64,000 nt of DNA from Candidatus Zipacnadia bacterium (GTDB taxonomy: Bacteria > Armatimonadota > Zipacnadia > Zipacnadales > UBA5352): positions 1 to 64,000 of the forward strand of contig JALGUJ010000005.1 of NCBI GenBank assembly GCA_029820945.1, given 5' to 3'. This document shows positions 25,082 to 34,194 of this stretch, piece by piece. The notes beneath the pieces were generated by a model. The model made no database searches and was not told where the DNA came from. It worked only from the letters and a program-made list of their open reading frames with translations. Each line of letters starts with the position of its first letter. Positions within the stretch are counted from its first letter, which is position 1. A program made the translations under genes and the position numbers.

Positions 25082-27172
25082 ATGAAGGCGACCGCCGGGC
25101 TGCTGGCCGCGCTGATCGCGGTCAGTGCGTGCGCCGCACCCGATCCGCTTGTCCCCGTCAGTGATGAATACGTCACCACCAGCCCCGCCTACACCTACAT
25201 CCTCGACCGCGGGCCCGTCCTGACCGACGAGGGCGAGGTCGATCGAGAGTATGTCGATCTCCTCGCTCAGGGGCCGCCGAGCCTGCTCGAGAACGGCAAC
25301 CTCACGCCCGGCCACCCCTACTTCGGCCCGGTGTGTGATCTAGGCGCCCTCAGGGCCGGCGAGGAGGTGCCGGTCGACGAGTTCGTACGCCGCTATGCGC
25401 AACGCCGGGAGGCGATGCCTCGCTACATCGAGGCCGCCAGGGCGGCCGGCGTGGACCGCGTGATCGCCTACATCTGCATGATGACCACCGGCGGCGACCC
25501 CGAGAAGCGCACCGGATTCTGGGCATTCTGGGACAACTGGGACGCGTTCGAGGACTTCAACATCCCGCCGCGGCCCGAGCTTGATCCGGTCAACTGGCAG
25601 CAGCGCCAGCCGGATGGCTCCCCGGTGATCGCCTACCGCCGCGATCACCCGCCCTATCACCCCATGTTCCGCTGGACGAACTGCATCAACAACCCCGCGT
25701 GGCGCACCTACCAGCGCTGGGTCACCGAGGAGGCCGCGCGCGTTGGGATCGACGGCTTCTTCGTGGACAACGCGGGCACCCAGCACTGCTACTGCGAGCA
25801 CTGCCGCGCGGGCTTCAGGGAATGGCTCCGCTCACGGTACACGGACGCCGAGATCGAGGACCTGTTCGGCGGCGACCTGTCGATGGCGCCCGACTGGCGG
25901 CGCGGAACAGATCTGCGCACGGCCGAGACGCTGCTGTTCTGGCGTGACAGCATCCACCGTTTCCTCGGTGACATCCGCGAGTGGGGCTCGGCGATACACG
26001 GCAACTTCTTCGTCTTCCCCAACGGCCTGCACAAGCGCCACTACCACATCGCCACCAGCTTCCGCGACTGCGACCTGGCGATGGACGAGAACTCAGTGGG
26101 CGGCTTCGGCACCCATCCGGGGCAGATCACCCAGCACATCGTGGCCGGGATGTATGACCAGCATGTCAATGACAACATGCTCGCGTACAAGTACGCCACC
26201 GGCGCGGGCTTCCCGTGCCGGATGAACCTGCTCTGCCGAAGCGGCTACCCGACGAGCGACTACGGCGCGCTCGGGCCGAACAAGTACGTGGGGGCGCTTG
26301 GCATCGCCGAGGCCAGCGCGTTCGGAGGAGGCGGCTGCTACCTGCACCGCGGTCCGCGCCACGCAGAGTGGCTGATCCCGGTCCGCGCGAAGTGGAACGC
26401 CTTCTTTGACCGCTGCGCGCGGGACCTCGCGGGCAAGTACCCCTGGGGCCAGGTGGCGATCTTCGCCCCTGTCGCTCCCAGCTACTTCAACGACAGGATG
26501 ACGTATTCGGGGGCCGAGCACACGCTGCGGACGCTGCTCGAGCGCAAGATCCTCGCCGACCTGATCACCGAGAACACCTTCACCGCCGAGCGCCTCGCGC
26601 GCTACGAGGCGGTCGTGGTCCCGTTCGTCGCGATCATGTCCGACGCGCAGATGCAGACGCTGATCGACTACGGCGACGCCGGCGGCACGCTGGTGCTCAT
26701 CGGCGAGGACGTCGCGAGCCGCGATCGATTCGGACGCGACCGCGCCGAAGCCGACCGGCAGGCGCTGCTGGACGCGGCGGCCCTGCACACGCCCGCCAGC
26801 GTGGATCAGGCTCTAGTAGACGGCGCGGCCCTGGCGGAGCTGCCGCTCGGCGCGCGCAACGAGGCGCCACTGGTGCGCATGGCGGCCTACGTGGATGACC
26901 CGGAGGCGCCGACGGAACTCCTTCTGCACATGGTGAACTACGATGTGCACCTGGGCATGGATGAGCCGAGGCTGAACGCCGTCAGTGACCTGGCGCTGAC
27001 GGTGCCGCTGCCCACGGGCACGGTGGCGACCGGGGCGACGCTCAAGCGCCCGGACGCGGACGACCTGCCGGTCGCGGTCGCCTGCGAGGGCGGCACGGCA
27101 CGGCTGACAGTGCCTGAACTGAATATCTACGCATACCTGCGCATCCCGCTGCAGAGAGGTGAGGGCCAGTGA
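25082..27172 (+). CDS. Secreted GH42-like TIM-barrel protein with altered acid/base site
   Basis: A 696-residue exported protein. The N terminus (LIAVSACAA) can be read as a lipobox with Cys17 or as an ordinary signal peptide. The barrel shows the GH42 Cys cluster (HCYCEHCRAGFREWL, about residue 235 onward), which binds zinc in GH42. However, the preceding segment reads VDNAG, with Ala231 where GH42 enzymes have the acid/base Glu after Asn. A flavodoxin-like domain resembling the beta-galactosidase trimerisation domain follows (about 455-570), then a beta-rich C terminus. Classical beta-galactosidase activity is therefore doubtful. GGAGG lies 7 nt before the start. The next gene overlaps it by 4 nt. 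Confidence 0.75.
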   Translation: MKATAGLLAALIAVSACAAPDPLVPVSDEYVTTSPAYTYILDRGPVLTDEGEVDREYVDLLAQGPPSLLENGNLTPGHPYFGPVCDLGALRAGEEVPVDEFVRRYAQRREAMPRYIEAARAAGVDRVIAYICMMTTGGDPEKRTGFWAFWDNWDAFEDFNIPPRPELDPVNWQQRQPDGSPVIAYRRDHPPYHPMFRWTNCINNPAWRTYQRWVTEEAARVGIDGFFVDNAGTQHCYCEHCRAGFREWLRSRYTDAEIEDLFGGDLSMAPDWRRGTDLRTAETLLFWRDSIHRFLGDIREWGSAIHGNFFVFPNGLHKRHYHIATSFRDCDLAMDENSVGGFGTHPGQITQHIVAGMYDQHVNDNMLAYKYATGAGFPCRMNLLCRSGYPTSDYGALGPNKYVGALGIAEASAFGGGGCYLHRGPRHAEWLIPVRAKWNAFFDRCARDLAGKYPWGQVAIFAPVAPSYFNDRMTYSGAEHTLRTLLERKILADLITENTFTAERLARYEAVVVPFVAIMSDAQMQTLIDYGDAGGTLVLIGEDVASRDRFGRDRAEADRQALLDAAALHTPASVDQALVDGAALAELPLGARNEAPLVRMAAYVDDPEAPTELLLHMVNYDVHLGMDEPRLNAVSDLALTVPLPTGTVATGATLKRPDADDLPVAVACEGGTARLTVPELNIYAYLRIPLQRGEGQ

Positions 27173-27918
27173 AGCGCATCGTTGTCGCGATGGTCTTTTG
27201 CGGAGTGCTCGCTGCAGGGGCATGGGCACAGGAGGTGACGTCGCCGGTCCTCCGGCACACGCACTACTTCGTGCTGGTGGATCCGGGCGAGGCGCCGGAG
27301 GTCACGCTCGAAACGCGCGCGTTCTATGACTACCATGAGGGCGTGACCGTCAAGATCACCGACCCCGGCGGCGACGTGCGCTTCGAGGGCATGGCGCCGC
27401 TCGGCCAGTCCCTGCACGCGAAGGTCCAGGGCGAGCCGGCGGACGCGTTCATGGTCACCGCCGAGCCGGGCATGAACGGGATCGTCTTCAGCGCGAACGT
27501 GCCCTGGTGTGTGTTCGTGGGCGGGCAATGGGGCCTCGGCAGCAACAACGACGTGCCACCAATGTACCTGTGGGTGCCACCGGACTGCGAGCACTTCACC
27601 GTCGCGGCGATGGCCGGATCGCCCGGCGAGTCCGGGCGCATCATGGTGGACGATCCCTCAGGTGAGCAGGCGGCGGCGATGGACAGCACCTTCGACGAGC
27701 GGGAGGAGACGGTCATCGAGGTGCCTGCCGACCACATGGGCGCTGTCTGGACGCTGCGGTGGAGCGACCCCGAGGTCGCGGAGGGGCGCCTCGATGACAT
27801 CAACACCTTCGTCGAGGGCGAGCTGACGCCCGTCCTGTGGCCGACGGCGGAGTGGGCCCAGCAGTACGGACAGACGCTCTGGGAGCGCCACCGGGCCGCG
27901 ACCGCGCCGGAAGAGTAA
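27169..27918 (+). CDS. Secreted protein of unknown function, coupled to GH42-like gene
   Basis: A 249-residue exported protein with a signal peptide to about residue 20 (AAGAWA). The body is beta-rich (HTHYFVLVDPGEAPEV; VTVKITDPGGDVRFEG) and may be one or two beta-sandwich domains, with no motif recognised. The start is GTG in a GTGA overlap with the upstream stop, so translation is probably coupled and the two proteins are likely needed together. Confidence 0.75.
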   Translation: MKRIVVAMVFCGVLAAGAWAQEVTSPVLRHTHYFVLVDPGEAPEVTLETRAFYDYHEGVTVKITDPGGDVRFEGMAPLGQSLHAKVQGEPADAFMVTAEPGMNGIVFSANVPWCVFVGGQWGLGSNNDVPPMYLWVPPDCEHFTVAAMAGSPGESGRIMVDDPSGEQAAAMDSTFDEREETVIEVPADHMGAVWTLRWSDPEVAEGRLDDINTFVEGELTPVLWPTAEWAQQYGQTLWERHRAATAPEE

Positions 27919-28008
27919 GCCCTAAGCGGCGATTGTGCGACTATCCGGCCGCGCCACGGGTATGACGTATTCAGAGACGGGTGTTGGGCGGACAGGGGGC
28001 CGATCGGC

Positions 28009-29349
28009 GTGAGGACCCGAATCTGCGCTGCGGTCGTGCTCGCGGTTGTCCTGTCAACGTGCCTCGGGATCGCGCAGGAGGACACCGCGAAGCCATGGGA
28101 GACCTGGCGGCCGCCCGCCGTCGAGATGCCGGACCCCAACGCCTGGGAGATCTACCTGCTGGCCTTCGAGCTGGAGGAGCATATCTACGAGCGACTGCGG
28201 GAGGAGGCCGGGCTGCCTCCCAGGCAGGAGGAGGCGGATCGGCCACCAGAACCGATGGCGGTCGCCCCGCAGCAGCCACCCCTGCTGCGATTCGGCTGGG
28301 GGCATGAGGAGCCGACGGTCGAGGAGTTACAGCGCCTCGCCGACGCCTATGATCCCGTCTTCGCCGCTCTCGAGGCGGCGATGGCCGGCGAGGCGCAGCC
28401 GCCACCGATCCGCTCGCTTGCCGATACCGAGGAAGCCTTCCCGCACTTCGCCCACTTTCGCGAGGCCGCGCGCATGTTCTCGGGCCGGGCGCTGCTGCAC
28501 CGCAGGGAGGAGCGGTCGCTCGAGGCCGCGCTTGACTGCATCGCGTGCGTGCGACTCGGCGCGGACGTCGGGCAGCAGCGCAGCCTGATCGCGGGCCTCG
28601 TGCAGGTCGCATGCCAGGCCATCGGCGAGGCGCGACTGCGCGAGGATATCTCCACGCTCGACGGCCGCGAGGCGCGGATCGCGCTCAACGCGCTGCAGCG
28701 TGCGATGGCCGACGCAGCAGGCTTCGGCGAGATCATGGCGGGCGAGGCGATCGTGGGCAAGACACTCTTCATCGAGACGATTGCCCCGGCGCTCGGAGAC
28801 GAGGCCAGGCTGGCCCAGGTCTACGGCGATGAGAAGCTGGCCCGCGAGGCACGGGGGGTGACCGCGCAGGAGACATGGCCGTTGATGGTCGAGGTCTTCG
28901 AGCGGCGCACCGAGCAGGCGCGCAAGCCGTACTGGGCGCGCGAGGCGATTGAGGCGCCCGAAAACCCGATCGTGGGGCGGTCGGTCTCCGCATTAGAGCG
29001 CGCGGGGGGCAAGTTCGCGTACATGCAGGCGCGCCTGCGACTCGCCGTAGCGGGCCTCGCCGCACAGGCGTTCAGGGCCGATGCCGGCGTCTACCCCGCC
29101 ACGCTCGATGCGCTCGTGCCGGACTATCTGCAGGAGGTCCCGCGCGATCCCTTCGCCGACGCGCCAATGCGGTCGATCGCGCGCGATCCAGTCTCCCGCG
29201 CCCATCCGGCGGCCGGTCGGGAGCCCACGGGCGCGGGCGTGCTGACGATCTACTCCGTCGGCCCCGACGGAGATGACGACGGCGGGGCAGACATCGGCCA
29301 CGACCTGGACGCGGACGGCGACATCGCGCTCGTGCTGGGGGCTGACTGA
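28009..29349 (+). CDS. Secreted protein with pseudopilin-like C-terminal tail, tandem copy 1
   Basis: A 446-residue exported protein starting with GTG. The signal peptide is about residues 1-22, followed by PWETWRPPAVEMPDPNAWE. The middle (about 100-340) is helical. The C-terminal ~100 residues read YPATLDALVPDYLQEVPRDP and IYSVGPDGDDDGG, resembling the C-terminal half of type II secretion major pseudopilins. The pilin N-terminal methylation helix is absent, so it is not itself a pseudopilin. A closely related copy follows on the same strand. Function unknown. Confidence 0.75.
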   Translation: MRTRICAAVVLAVVLSTCLGIAQEDTAKPWETWRPPAVEMPDPNAWEIYLLAFELEEHIYERLREEAGLPPRQEEADRPPEPMAVAPQQPPLLRFGWGHEEPTVEELQRLADAYDPVFAALEAAMAGEAQPPPIRSLADTEEAFPHFAHFREAARMFSGRALLHRREERSLEAALDCIACVRLGADVGQQRSLIAGLVQVACQAIGEARLREDISTLDGREARIALNALQRAMADAAGFGEIMAGEAIVGKTLFIETIAPALGDEARLAQVYGDEKLAREARGVTAQETWPLMVEVFERRTEQARKPYWAREAIEAPENPIVGRSVSALERAGGKFAYMQARLRLAVAGLAAQAFRADAGVYPATLDALVPDYLQEVPRDPFADAPMRSIARDPVSRAHPAAGREPTGAGVLTIYSVGPDGDDDGGADIGHDLDADGDIALVLGAD

Positions 29350-29501
29350 AGGCAGCACGGTCTGACCAACGCGAGTGAGGCAGAGCCATGCCGCCGGCAC
29401 CGGGCGGGCGAGGGAGCGCGGCGGCACCGGCGGCGGCACGAGCGCCGGCAGCCGACGGCGAGCGTACTGCGGAGGGACCGCGGGGGCGAGGGATGATTGA
29501 T

Positions 29502-30788
29502 GTGAGGACGCGAAGCTGGATCGCGGTCGTGCTGACGGTGCTGATGCCGCTTCGCGTCGCTCCCGCGCAGGAGCAGGCCGCCGAGGCGAAGCCGTGGGAG
29601 GCCTGGCAGCCGCCGTCCGTCGGGATGCCCGACCCGAACGCCTTCGAGCTGTACGAGCTGGCCTTCGATCTGCAGGCCGCCATCCAGGCACGGCTGGAGG
29701 AGGAGCACGCGGGCGATGCCGAGCCGCCGCGCCTGGTGCTCGATGCCGCGGACGGCCTCGACACCGAGACGACCCGCACGCTCGCCGCCGCTTACGCGCC
29801 GGTCTTCCGCACGCTGGAGGAGGCCATCGCCGGCGAGGCGCAGTTCCCCATGCTCACCGATCCCGAGCAGCAGATGCCGTACTTCGCGAAGCTGCGCGAG
29901 GCCGCGCGCATGTTCTCGTCGCGCGCCAGGATGTACCGCGCCGACGGGCGCCCGCTGCGGGCCGCGCTGGACGCGATCGCGTGCATGCACATCGGGGCGG
30001 ACGCGATGACACAGGGGACGCTCATCTCCGGCCTGGTCGGGGTCGCGGTGCAGTCGATCGGCCTGCGCGACCTGGACGCAGCGATGCCCGCGATGGACGC
30101 GACCGAGGCCCAGATAGCCCTCAATGCCCTGCGCCGCGCGGCGGCCGAACGCGCCAGCTTCACGGACGTTATGCGCGGCGAGGAGACTTACGTGCGGCTG
30201 GCGATGATCCGCTACTTCCCGATGTTCGAGGAAGCGCAGGACGCGGCGGATCGGCAGCTCGGCCCCGAGGCCGCCGGACAGCTCGGTGCCATGGAGCCCG
30301 CACGCACATGGGAGGAGATCGGCCGCTACTTCAGCGACCTCGCCGCCCAGGCGGACAGACCATGGTGTGAGCGCACCGACCCGGAGGAGCCCGCCAACCC
30401 GCTGCTGGCGAACCTGACGCCAGCGTATCGCGTCGCGTCCCTCAAGTTCGCCGTTATGGAGGCGCGCTGCGCCCTTGCCCAGGCGGCGCTCGCGGCCCAC
30501 ATCTACCTCGCCGACACTGAGGGCCTGCCGGAGTCGCTCGACGCGCTGGTGCCCGACTACCTGCCTGACGTCCCGCGCGATCCGTTCGCGGACGCCCCGC
30601 TGCAGGCGGAGTACTTCCCACCGGAGCGCCGAGCCCACCCGGCCACCGGCCGCGAGCCACAGGGGGGGGAGGTCCTGGTGATCTACTCGCTTGGCCCGGA
30701 CGGCAATGACGACGGGGGCCAGGACATCGGGACGAGCGTGGACGCCGACAGCATCGGCGACATCGCCCTGGTGCTGGCGCCGGACTGA
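29502..30788 (+). CDS. Secreted protein with pseudopilin-like C-terminal tail, tandem copy 2
   Basis: A 428-residue paralogue of the previous gene: PWEAWQPPSVGMPDPNAFE at the mature N terminus and SLDALVPDYLPDVPRDPFAD with IYSLGPDGNDDGG at the C terminus. The start is put at GTG 29502 (GTGAGGACGCGA), because it aligns with the copy 1 start GTGAGGACCCGA and has GAGGG 9 nt upstream. The ATG at 29493 touches that site. The gap to copy 1 is 152 nt. The pair arose by tandem duplication; partners and function are unknown. Confidence 0.75.
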   Translation: MRTRSWIAVVLTVLMPLRVAPAQEQAAEAKPWEAWQPPSVGMPDPNAFELYELAFDLQAAIQARLEEEHAGDAEPPRLVLDAADGLDTETTRTLAAAYAPVFRTLEEAIAGEAQFPMLTDPEQQMPYFAKLREAARMFSSRARMYRADGRPLRAALDAIACMHIGADAMTQGTLISGLVGVAVQSIGLRDLDAAMPAMDATEAQIALNALRRAAAERASFTDVMRGEETYVRLAMIRYFPMFEEAQDAADRQLGPEAAGQLGAMEPARTWEEIGRYFSDLAAQADRPWCERTDPEEPANPLLANLTPAYRVASLKFAVMEARCALAQAALAAHIYLADTEGLPESLDALVPDYLPDVPRDPFADAPLQAEYFPPERRAHPATGREPQGGEVLVIYSLGPDGNDDGGQDIGTSVDADSIGDIALVLAPD

Positions 30789-30832
30789 ACCGGTGATCGC
30801 GGGAAGGCGGGCTGGGCCTGCCCTCTCCCCGG
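30789..30832. terminator. Hairpin between convergent genes
   Basis: GGCGGG and CCTGCC near 30807-30823 form a 6-bp stem with one G-T pair and a CTGGG loop, in the 44 bases between two converging genes. This is a plausible bidirectional stop signal without a U-run. Confidence 0.3.
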
Positions 30833-32182
30833 TCAGTACATCAGCCCGACATCCCCCAGCTCATCGAGGCGGTGCACGCCGTCGCGGACATGGAAGAGCG
30901 ATGGGAACTGCTCGGCCTCGGCCGTCGATGACGCTGGGATGAACTGCATCACGTTCAGCTCGACGCCGTTGCAGGTCGCGCAGTGCGCCGCGAGGCCCGC
31001 CGCATGCACCGCGCCGATATTCGGGTTCGTCAGGTCCTGCAGCGCGTAGGGCCGGCCGGTCAGCTCGCACCAGGCGATCTCCAGCAGCGCAAGCGAGTGC
31101 CCCTTGCAGGTCTTCAGCGCCGGCCCGCTCCAGCCCAGCTCCGCCGACAGCCGCAGCTCATCGATGCCGGTCACGCCCTCGTCGGCCAGCACCGGCTTGC
31201 GCACCGCGATGTCGCGCATGTCCCAGGAGTTCGCGGCCAGGTCGCGCTCGGTGGGCTGCTCCAGGTAGTCCAGCGCCTCATACGCCTCCGCATCCGTCTC
31301 CTCCAGGGCGTTGAGGAACTCAGTCACCACCCACGGTCCCTCGCAGCCCTCGTTGGCGTCCACCTCGTAGCGGATCTCGCCCCCGAGGCCCTGCTCGGCG
31401 CGGATGGCCGCGATCTCGCGGTAGACCGACGCCACCCACTCGGCCTCGGCGCGCGGCTCGGCGCCCTTGACCTTGAGCTTGAAGCAGCGGTAGCCGCAGC
31501 GCCGGATCCACCCCTCCACCGACGCGGGCAGGCCATCGCCCAGGTCGTCGGCATGGGCCTCGCGGAGCGCGTCGTTGGTCCCCACCACGAGCCAGGCGTC
31601 GAGCGCCCGGCTCTCCCTGCGGCGGATGAACTCATCGAGGTAACGCCCCTCCCCCGGCTCGCCGAGCCACCGCGACAGGTCGCAGCGGAGGAACTCACGC
31701 GAGAGCGCCTCGTAGCTGGAGATGCCGTGCAGGCGCCCGTAGGCGTCGTGCAGCGCCTGGTCGAAAGGAGACAGGCAGACCAGCGCGGCAAGCGTCGGGA
31801 TGCGCTCGGTGATGAACAGGCGCTTCCCGACGGGGATCGCGAGGCCGTCGGCGCGCTCGTGAAGCTCCACGCCATGTTCGAGCGGATGGCGCGGCCCGAT
31901 GCACCAGATGGGCATGCGGTCGCGGATCTCGATGCACATCTGCTGCATGGCGTCCACGCGCTGCAGGAAGCCCAGCTTCGACTGCGGCCAGGCCCAGATG
32001 GCGGAGAGGAAGACGGTGCCGCGGCCGGCGGCCGTGCGGCCGTCGGCGGCCTCGACCGTCACGGTGCACCGCGCCTCGGTCGCCTCCTCGATGGTGCCGC
32101 CGGTGAGGATCAGCGGCGAGCGCATGGGGTAGTCCTCGAAGGTCACTGTCGCGTCCACGACGCGCACGCCACGCTCCGACAT
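30833..32182 (-). CDS. Enolase-superfamily enzyme (mandelate racemase/muconate lactonizing type)
   Basis: A 449-residue cytosolic barrel enzyme with a capping domain. The K-x-K base motif is in FKLKVKG (about 234-240). The three metal ligands are Asp275 in EVDANEG, Glu308 in LEQPTERD and the acidic pair in LADEG (334-335); KTCKGHS (about 357-363) supplies the opposite-face lysine. These allow proton abstraction next to a carboxylate, as in racemases and sugar-acid dehydratases. Next to pectin lyases, a role on uronic or aldonic acids is plausible but is inference. The start at 32182 has GGAGG 8 nt upstream. Confidence 0.85.
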   Translation of the reverse strand: MSERGVRVVDATVTFEDYPMRSPLILTGGTIEEATEARCTVTVEAADGRTAAGRGTVFLSAIWAWPQSKLGFLQRVDAMQQMCIEIRDRMPIWCIGPRHPLEHGVELHERADGLAIPVGKRLFITERIPTLAALVCLSPFDQALHDAYGRLHGISSYEALSREFLRCDLSRWLGEPGEGRYLDEFIRRRESRALDAWLVVGTNDALREAHADDLGDGLPASVEGWIRRCGYRCFKLKVKGAEPRAEAEWVASVYREIAAIRAEQGLGGEIRYEVDANEGCEGPWVVTEFLNALEETDAEAYEALDYLEQPTERDLAANSWDMRDIAVRKPVLADEGVTGIDELRLSAELGWSGPALKTCKGHSLALLEIAWCELTGRPYALQDLTNPNIGAVHAAGLAAHCATCNGVELNVMQFIPASSTAEAEQFPSLFHVRDGVHRLDELGDVGLMY

Positions 32183-32300
32183 ACCGCATCCCTCCACAAG
32201 CAGCTACATTCGGAGAGCTGTTTCCCCGCTCGGCCTCCTCCTCCCTTGCATGGCAGGCGCCCGTGCTCGCCTTGGCGAATACGTCTTCAGTCTAACCAGA

Positions 32301-32315
32301 GGAGGTACGACCCTG
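32301..32315 (+). promoter_or_regulatory. Strong ribosome binding site positioned for a CTG start
   Basis: AGAGGAGGT ends at about 32305 and sits 7 nt before CTG 32313-32315. No ATG, GTG or TTG is available at the right spacing in that frame. The codons after CTG encode a textbook signal peptide. Confidence 0.55.
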
Positions 32316-34190
32316 AAGCTCGCGCTCGTCGTCACACTGATCTGTTTAACCGCCGCCACACAGGCGCAAGAGGAGCACGCATTCACCGACCACGGAGTGG
32401 GCGCGGCGGTGGCCGAGAGCCGCGGGTTCGTCGCCACGCAGGGCGCGCAGGGTAAGCCGTTGCTGATCGCGCTGAGCCTGGACCAGAGCCCCCGCGGGTG
32501 GATTCTGCTTATCGACCCGGACACCGGCGAGGCCGAGCAGTTCTACTACCCCGAGGGCGTGCCGAACTCCGCGCCGTTTGCGTCGCTCGTGAGCGAGAAC
32601 GGGCGCTTCTACACCTTTGCGGGGAAGGTGCTCCTGGAGTTCGACCCGGTGGCGCGCGAGTGGCTCTTCGACGGCGTGCCGCCGCAGGCCGGAAGCTGCG
32701 TGACCGGCAGCGCAATGTGCGACGGGCCGGGCGGGCGGATCTTCGCGGGCATGCACCCGAACTGCCGGCTCGTCAGCTACGATCCGGGGACACAGCAGCT
32801 ACGCGAGCACGGGCAGCTTGATGAGGCCGAGCACTACGTGAGCTACCTTGTAGCCGATGACGCCGGGTGGCTCTATGCCGGCATCGGTACGGCACGGCAG
32901 AACGTGGTGGCATTGAACCCGGCGACCGGCGAGCGCGTGCAGATCCCCGCCGAGGACCAGCGCGGGCACGGAACCGGCTACGTCTTCCTGGGCACGGACG
33001 GGAAGGCCTACGCCAGGGTCGGCGAGACGTGGTGGCGCTGCTACGCGGGCGAGGCGGAGGAGATACCCGCAGACCAGGTGCCCGGCAGGCAGATGACCGG
33101 CGCCTTCGGCTGGGGCGCCAGGACCGCCACGCTGGCCGATGGCCGCACGGCCACGCTCAACCTGCCGGAGCGGTACATCGACGTGGGCCCGCCCGGGGGT
33201 GAGACGACGCGCATCGAATTCGACTACCAGTCCGGGGGCGCGAGTATCACGTCGCTGGCGGAAGGGCCCGACGGAGCCATCTACGCCTCTTCCTGCCACC
33301 CGATGCACCTGGTCCGGTACGACGCGGCCGCAGATGTGCTGACCGACCTGGGCGCGGTGCCGAAGGTGGGCGGTGGGAACTTCTGCGCCATGGCGAGCGC
33401 CGGCGACTGCCTCTACGCCGCGTCCTACTCCGGTGGCTACGTCTGGCGCTACGACCCTGCAGCGCCGTGGCAGCCCTCTGCGGAGGAGGCGCCGAATCCA
33501 CTCGCGCTCGCGCAGTACAAGGCCGATCTGTGCCGACCGCGCGCGTGTGTCGCCGACCCGACCGAGCGATGGGTGGTCTCGGGCGGCTTCGCGGGCTACG
33601 GTCTCTGCGGGGGCGGGCTGGCGATCCATGACCGCGACACGGGCGAGACCGGCCTGCTCACCCACGAGCAGCTTATCCCCTACCACAGCACAATCACCAT
33701 GCGCTTCCTGCCCGATGGGAATCTGGTCGGGGGAACGAGTATCCACACGCCCGGCGGCGGGCATCCCCAAGCCGAGGAGGGCGCGCTCTACGTCCTCGAC
33801 TGGGCGACCCGCGACGTGGCCTATCAGACGGTACCGGTGCCCGGCGCGCCCGAGGTCGTCAGCATCGAGGTCGGCCCGGACGGGCTCGTGTACGGAGTGG
33901 CGAGCGGCACCCAGCTCTTCGTGCTCGACCCCGTCACGCGCGAGATCGTCCACAGAGAGGACCTGTCCGCCTACGGAGGCCCGACCCGGCAGACCTTCGT
34001 CCTCGGCCCCGACGGCATGATCTACGGCGCGTTCTCCTCGGCCGTGGTGCGCATCACGCCGGGGAGCTTCGAGCACGAGAAGCTGGCCGACCCGCCCACG
34101 GGAATCAGCCACGGAGCGGTGATCCACGACGGGCGGCTCTACTACGCGCGCGGCTCGCACCTGTGGAGCTACGATCTCGGGATCGAGTGA
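32313..34190 (+). CDS. Secreted beta-propeller-like protein, probable CTG start
   Basis: A 625-residue exported protein if translation begins at CTG 32313. The N terminus would be MKLALVVTLICLTAATQAQ, a normal signal peptide. An ATG exists at 32250, but it has no ribosome binding site and would put 21 charged residues ahead of the signal. The mature part is made of repeated blade-like units (DGPGGRIFAGMHP, GPDGAIYASSCHP, GPDGLVYGVASGT, GPDGMIYGAFSS), as in NHL/SMP-30/PQQ-type propellers. A sugar-lactone or lyase-like role is possible; no catalytic set was identified. It converges with the next gene, with 4 nt between the stops. Confidence 0.72.
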   Translation: MKLALVVTLICLTAATQAQEEHAFTDHGVGAAVAESRGFVATQGAQGKPLLIALSLDQSPRGWILLIDPDTGEAEQFYYPEGVPNSAPFASLVSENGRFYTFAGKVLLEFDPVAREWLFDGVPPQAGSCVTGSAMCDGPGGRIFAGMHPNCRLVSYDPGTQQLREHGQLDEAEHYVSYLVADDAGWLYAGIGTARQNVVALNPATGERVQIPAEDQRGHGTGYVFLGTDGKAYARVGETWWRCYAGEAEEIPADQVPGRQMTGAFGWGARTATLADGRTATLNLPERYIDVGPPGGETTRIEFDYQSGGASITSLAEGPDGAIYASSCHPMHLVRYDAAADVLTDLGAVPKVGGGNFCAMASAGDCLYAASYSGGYVWRYDPAAPWQPSAEEAPNPLALAQYKADLCRPRACVADPTERWVVSGGFAGYGLCGGGLAIHDRDTGETGLLTHEQLIPYHSTITMRFLPDGNLVGGTSIHTPGGGHPQAEEGALYVLDWATRDVAYQTVPVPGAPEVVSIEVGPDGLVYGVASGTQLFVLDPVTREIVHREDLSAYGGPTRQTFVLGPDGMIYGAFSSAVVRITPGSFEHEKLADPPTGISHGAVIHDGRLYYARGSHLWSYDLGIE

Positions 34191-34194
34191 CGCA

